Origin: Sphingopyxis sp. YR583
Lineage (GTDB): Bacteria; Pseudomonadota; Alphaproteobacteria; Sphingomonadales; Sphingomonadaceae
Direction of reading: 5' to 3'
Length of the DNA stretch: 64,000 bases
Assembly: GCF_900108295.1 (NCBI RefSeq)
Contig: NZ_FNWK01000002.1
Location: forward strand, 372,001-436,000
Shown: positions 62,367 through 64,000 of the stretch, piece after piece
Numbering within the stretch: the first letter of the stretch is position 1
How the letters are laid out: the number at the start of each line of letters is the position of its first letter
Made by a program: the position numbers and the translations under genes
The notes under the pieces: model-generated
Seen by the model: the letters and a program-made list of their open reading frames with translations, nothing else
The model's database searches: none
Told to the model about the DNA's origin: nothing

Positions 62367-63653
62367 TCAGGCCGTTGCCGAAGCCGACGAGGTGTCGGTG
62401 GCGTGTTTGGCGAGGACCGCTTCGGTGATCGAATTCGGCATCGGAAGCGGGCGTTCGATCCGCGACACGATCGGCAGGATCACCAGGAAGTGGGCGAAGT
62501 AATAGATCGCGCCCAGCTGGCTGAGGATCACCCACGGCTGTTCCGCCGGCTGCATACCGCACCAGCCGAGAAGCAGGACGTCGGCAACGAGGATCCAGAA
62601 GAAGATCCGGTACAGCGGACGATAGTTCGACGACTTGATCGGCGAGCTGTCGAGCCAGGGCAGGAAGAACAGCAGCGCGATCGAGCCGAACATCGCGATG
62701 ACGCCCCACAGCTTCGCGTCGATCCACAGGAAGTTGAAGGTGAAGGCCTTCAGGATCGCGTAGAAGGGCAGGAAGTACCATTCGGGAACGATGTGAGCCG
62801 GGGTCGAAAGCGAGTTCGCCGGGATATAGTTGTCGGCGTGACCCAGTGCGTTCGGGCTGAAGAAGGTCAGTGCGACGAAAATCAGCAGGAACACGCCGAC
62901 GCCGAAACCGTCCTTCGCGGTGTAATAGGGGTGGAACGGGACGGTGTCCTGTTCGTCCTTCACCTCGATACCGGTCGGGTTCGACGAACCCGGGATGTGC
63001 AGCGCCCAGATGTGCAGGATGATGACACCCAAGATCACGAACGGCAGCAGATAGTGCAGCGAGAAGAAGCGGTTGAGCGTGGCGTTGTCGGGGACGAAGC
63101 CGCCGAGCAGCCATTCGCGCACCGGCTCGCCGACGATCGGTATCGCCGAGAAGAAGCCGGTGATCACCTGCGCGCCCCAGAAGCTCATCTGGCCCCAGGG
63201 AAGCACATAACCCATGAAGGCGGTCGCCATCATCAGGAGGAAGATCACGACGCCGAGCAGCCACACCATTTCGCGCGGCGCCTTGTACGAACCGTAATAA
63301 AGGCCCCGGAAAATGTGCAGATAGACGACGATGAAGAACATGCTCGCGCCGTTCATATGCGCATAGCGGATGAACCAGCCGGCATTCACGTCGCGCATGA
63401 TATGCTCGACCGAATTGAACGCGACGCTGGCGTTCGCGGCATAGTGCATCGCCAGAACGATGCCGGTGATGATCTGGATCATCAATGCGGCGCCGGCGAG
63501 GACGCCGAAGTTCCAGAAATAGTTGAGGTTGCGCGGGACCGGATAGCCGGGGCCCGTAGCATTATAGACGAGACGCGGGATGGGCAGCTTCTCGTCCATC
63601 CACTTCATCAGCGGATGCGTCGGTTCATAGGGTTTGGCCCAGGGAAAGCTCAT
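62367..63653 (-). CDS. petB: cytochrome b of the bc1 complex
   Basis: 428 residues with eight helices. [21 protein letters not shown] and [23 protein letters not shown] carry the first heme histidines region; PWGQ is the Qo signature, and the second is [31 protein letters not shown] is the PEWY Qo motif. It oxidises quinol and reduces heme b. The 3' part reaches 20 residues past the last helix ([10 protein letters not shown]...). GAGGAG precedes the ATG. Confidence 0.96.
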   Translation of the reverse strand: MSFPWAKPYEPTHPLMKWMDEKLPIPRLVYNATGPGYPVPRNLNYFWNFGVLAGAALMIQIITGIVLAMHYAANASVAFNSVEHIMRDVNAGWFIRYAHMNGASMFFIVVYLHIFRGLYYGSYKAPREMVWLLGVVIFLLMMATAFMGYVLPWGQMSFWGAQVITGFFSAIPIVGEPVREWLLGGFVPDNATLNRFFSLHYLLPFVILGVIILHIWALHIPGSSNPTGIEVKDEQDTVPFHPYYTAKDGFGVGVFLLIFVALTFFSPNALGHADNYIPANSLSTPAHIVPEWYFLPFYAILKAFTFNFLWIDAKLWGVIAMFGSIALLFFLPWLDSSPIKSSNYRPLYRIFFWILVADVLLLGWCGMQPAEQPWVILSQLGAIYYFAHFLVILPIVSRIERPLPMPNSITEAVLAKHATDTSSASATA

Positions 63654-63666
63654 CTTATCTCGCTCC

Positions 63667-64000
63667 TCAGCCGATCGTCACGACGGTGTCGCTGGTGAAT
63701 TCATAGGGCGGCACAACCAGATTCTTGGGTGCCGGGCCCTTACGGATGCGCGCCGCGGTGTCGTAGTGCGAACCATGGCACGGGCAGAAATAACCGCCGA
63801 AATCGCCCTTGTTCTCGCCCTCGGCGGCACCGAGCGGGACGCAGCCGAGGTGGGTGCAGACGCCGAGCGTGATCAGCCAGTTTTCCTTGCCGGGCTTGGT
63901 GCGCTGGTCGATCGTTTCGGGATCGCGCAGATCGCCCATCGGCACGGCCTTGGCTTCCGCGATTTCCTTGGCAACGAGGTTGCGCACGAACACCGGCTGC
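63667..64000 (-). CDS. petA: Rieske iron-sulfur subunit of the bc1 complex, 5' end beyond the window
   Basis: About 111 C-terminal residues are visible, starting ...[13 protein letters not shown] at the window edge. CTHLGC and CPCHGSHYD are the two 2Fe-2S motifs, and the family end is [14 protein letters not shown]. The N-terminal helix and twin-arginine signal are missing because the gene runs past 64000. It starts the petA-petB-petC-apt order. Confidence 0.94.
   Translation of the reverse strand, partial: QPVFVRNLVAKEIAEAKAVPMGDLRDPETIDQRTKPGKENWLITLGVCTHLGCVPLGAAEGENKGDFGGYFCPCHGSHYDTAARIRKGPAPKNLVVPPYEFTSDTVVTIG

Noticed and set aside
1..64000. Mobile elements, prophage genes, toxin-antitoxin pairs or CRISPR arrays
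   Set aside because: No transposase, integrase, phage structural gene or regularly spaced repeat was seen anywhere in the window.

Overview
The window is a GC-rich, gene-dense bacterial chromosome segment. It contains no insertion sequence, prophage, integrase or CRISPR array. Its content points to an alphaproteobacterium of the Sphingomonadales, most like Sphingopyxis or Sphingomonas; this is inference, as no 16S gene is present. The clues are the SapC-family protein, the DUF1134/EipA envelope protein, a DUF1674 (SdhAF4-like) protein, a three-gene cytochrome bc1 operon, a fused CysNC, a SleB-type cell-wall hydrolase and many M13/DUF885-type lipoprotein peptidases.

Layout. 1-5 kb: the start of a membrane gene, a single-domain response regulator, rluB-rsmD (ribosomal RNA modification), an MHS-type transporter, an RlpA-like lipoprotein and a DUF2520 protein. 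5-15 kb: UvrD/PcrA helicase, a DUF4349-like lipoprotein, tRNA-Ala(CGC), an NADP-dependent reductase, an RhlE-like RNA helicase, an FAD-linked oxidase, SapC, an SdhAF4-like protein and RsmB. 15.9-18.9 kb: a two-gene operon in which a membrane-anchored TIR protein (TIR-TM-SH3-YARHG) is translationally coupled to a TPR/SLOG-like/class III cyclase protein. This is the least conventional locus of the window. 18.9-25.4 kb: a DUF885 peptidase, an MFS exporter, and an RBBP9 hydrolase-cysK-cell-wall hydrolase run. 25.4-31.7 kb: an oxidoreductase, then LysR and the sulfate-activation genes cysD-cysNC-cysQ.

31.8-41 kb: a leucine/isovalerate degradation cluster (isovaleryl-CoA dehydrogenase, methylcrotonyl-CoA carboxylase beta and alpha, a DUF3088 gene between them, MaoC hydratase, CitE-like lyase), interrupted by a convergent M13 peptidase. 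40.9-46.8 kb: a second membrane TIR protein (TIR-TM-DUF3617), phospholipase D, a long acyl-CoA dehydrogenase, a MerR regulator with a perfect 16-bp palindrome at its promoter, a lipoprotein and hisI. 47-53 kb: purF, an SDR, a small membrane protein, a class C beta-lactamase-like hydrolase, a cyclopropane synthase-like methyltransferase and a YdjM-like membrane hydrolase. 53-58.9 kb: korB/korA (2-oxoacid:ferredoxin oxidoreductase), an HSL-family esterase, rppH, a family 5 uracil-DNA glycosylase and folK. 58.9-64 kb: tRNA-Lys(UUU), tRNA-Ser(GCU), EipA, RidA, and the bc1 operon petA(partial)-petB-petC followed by apt.

Most genes are housekeeping or catabolic and are packed with 1-4 nt overlaps. 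The parts that deserve follow-up are the two TIR loci, the unusual cyclase active site, the hairpin at the first TIR start codon, and the MerR operator with a probable leaderless start.
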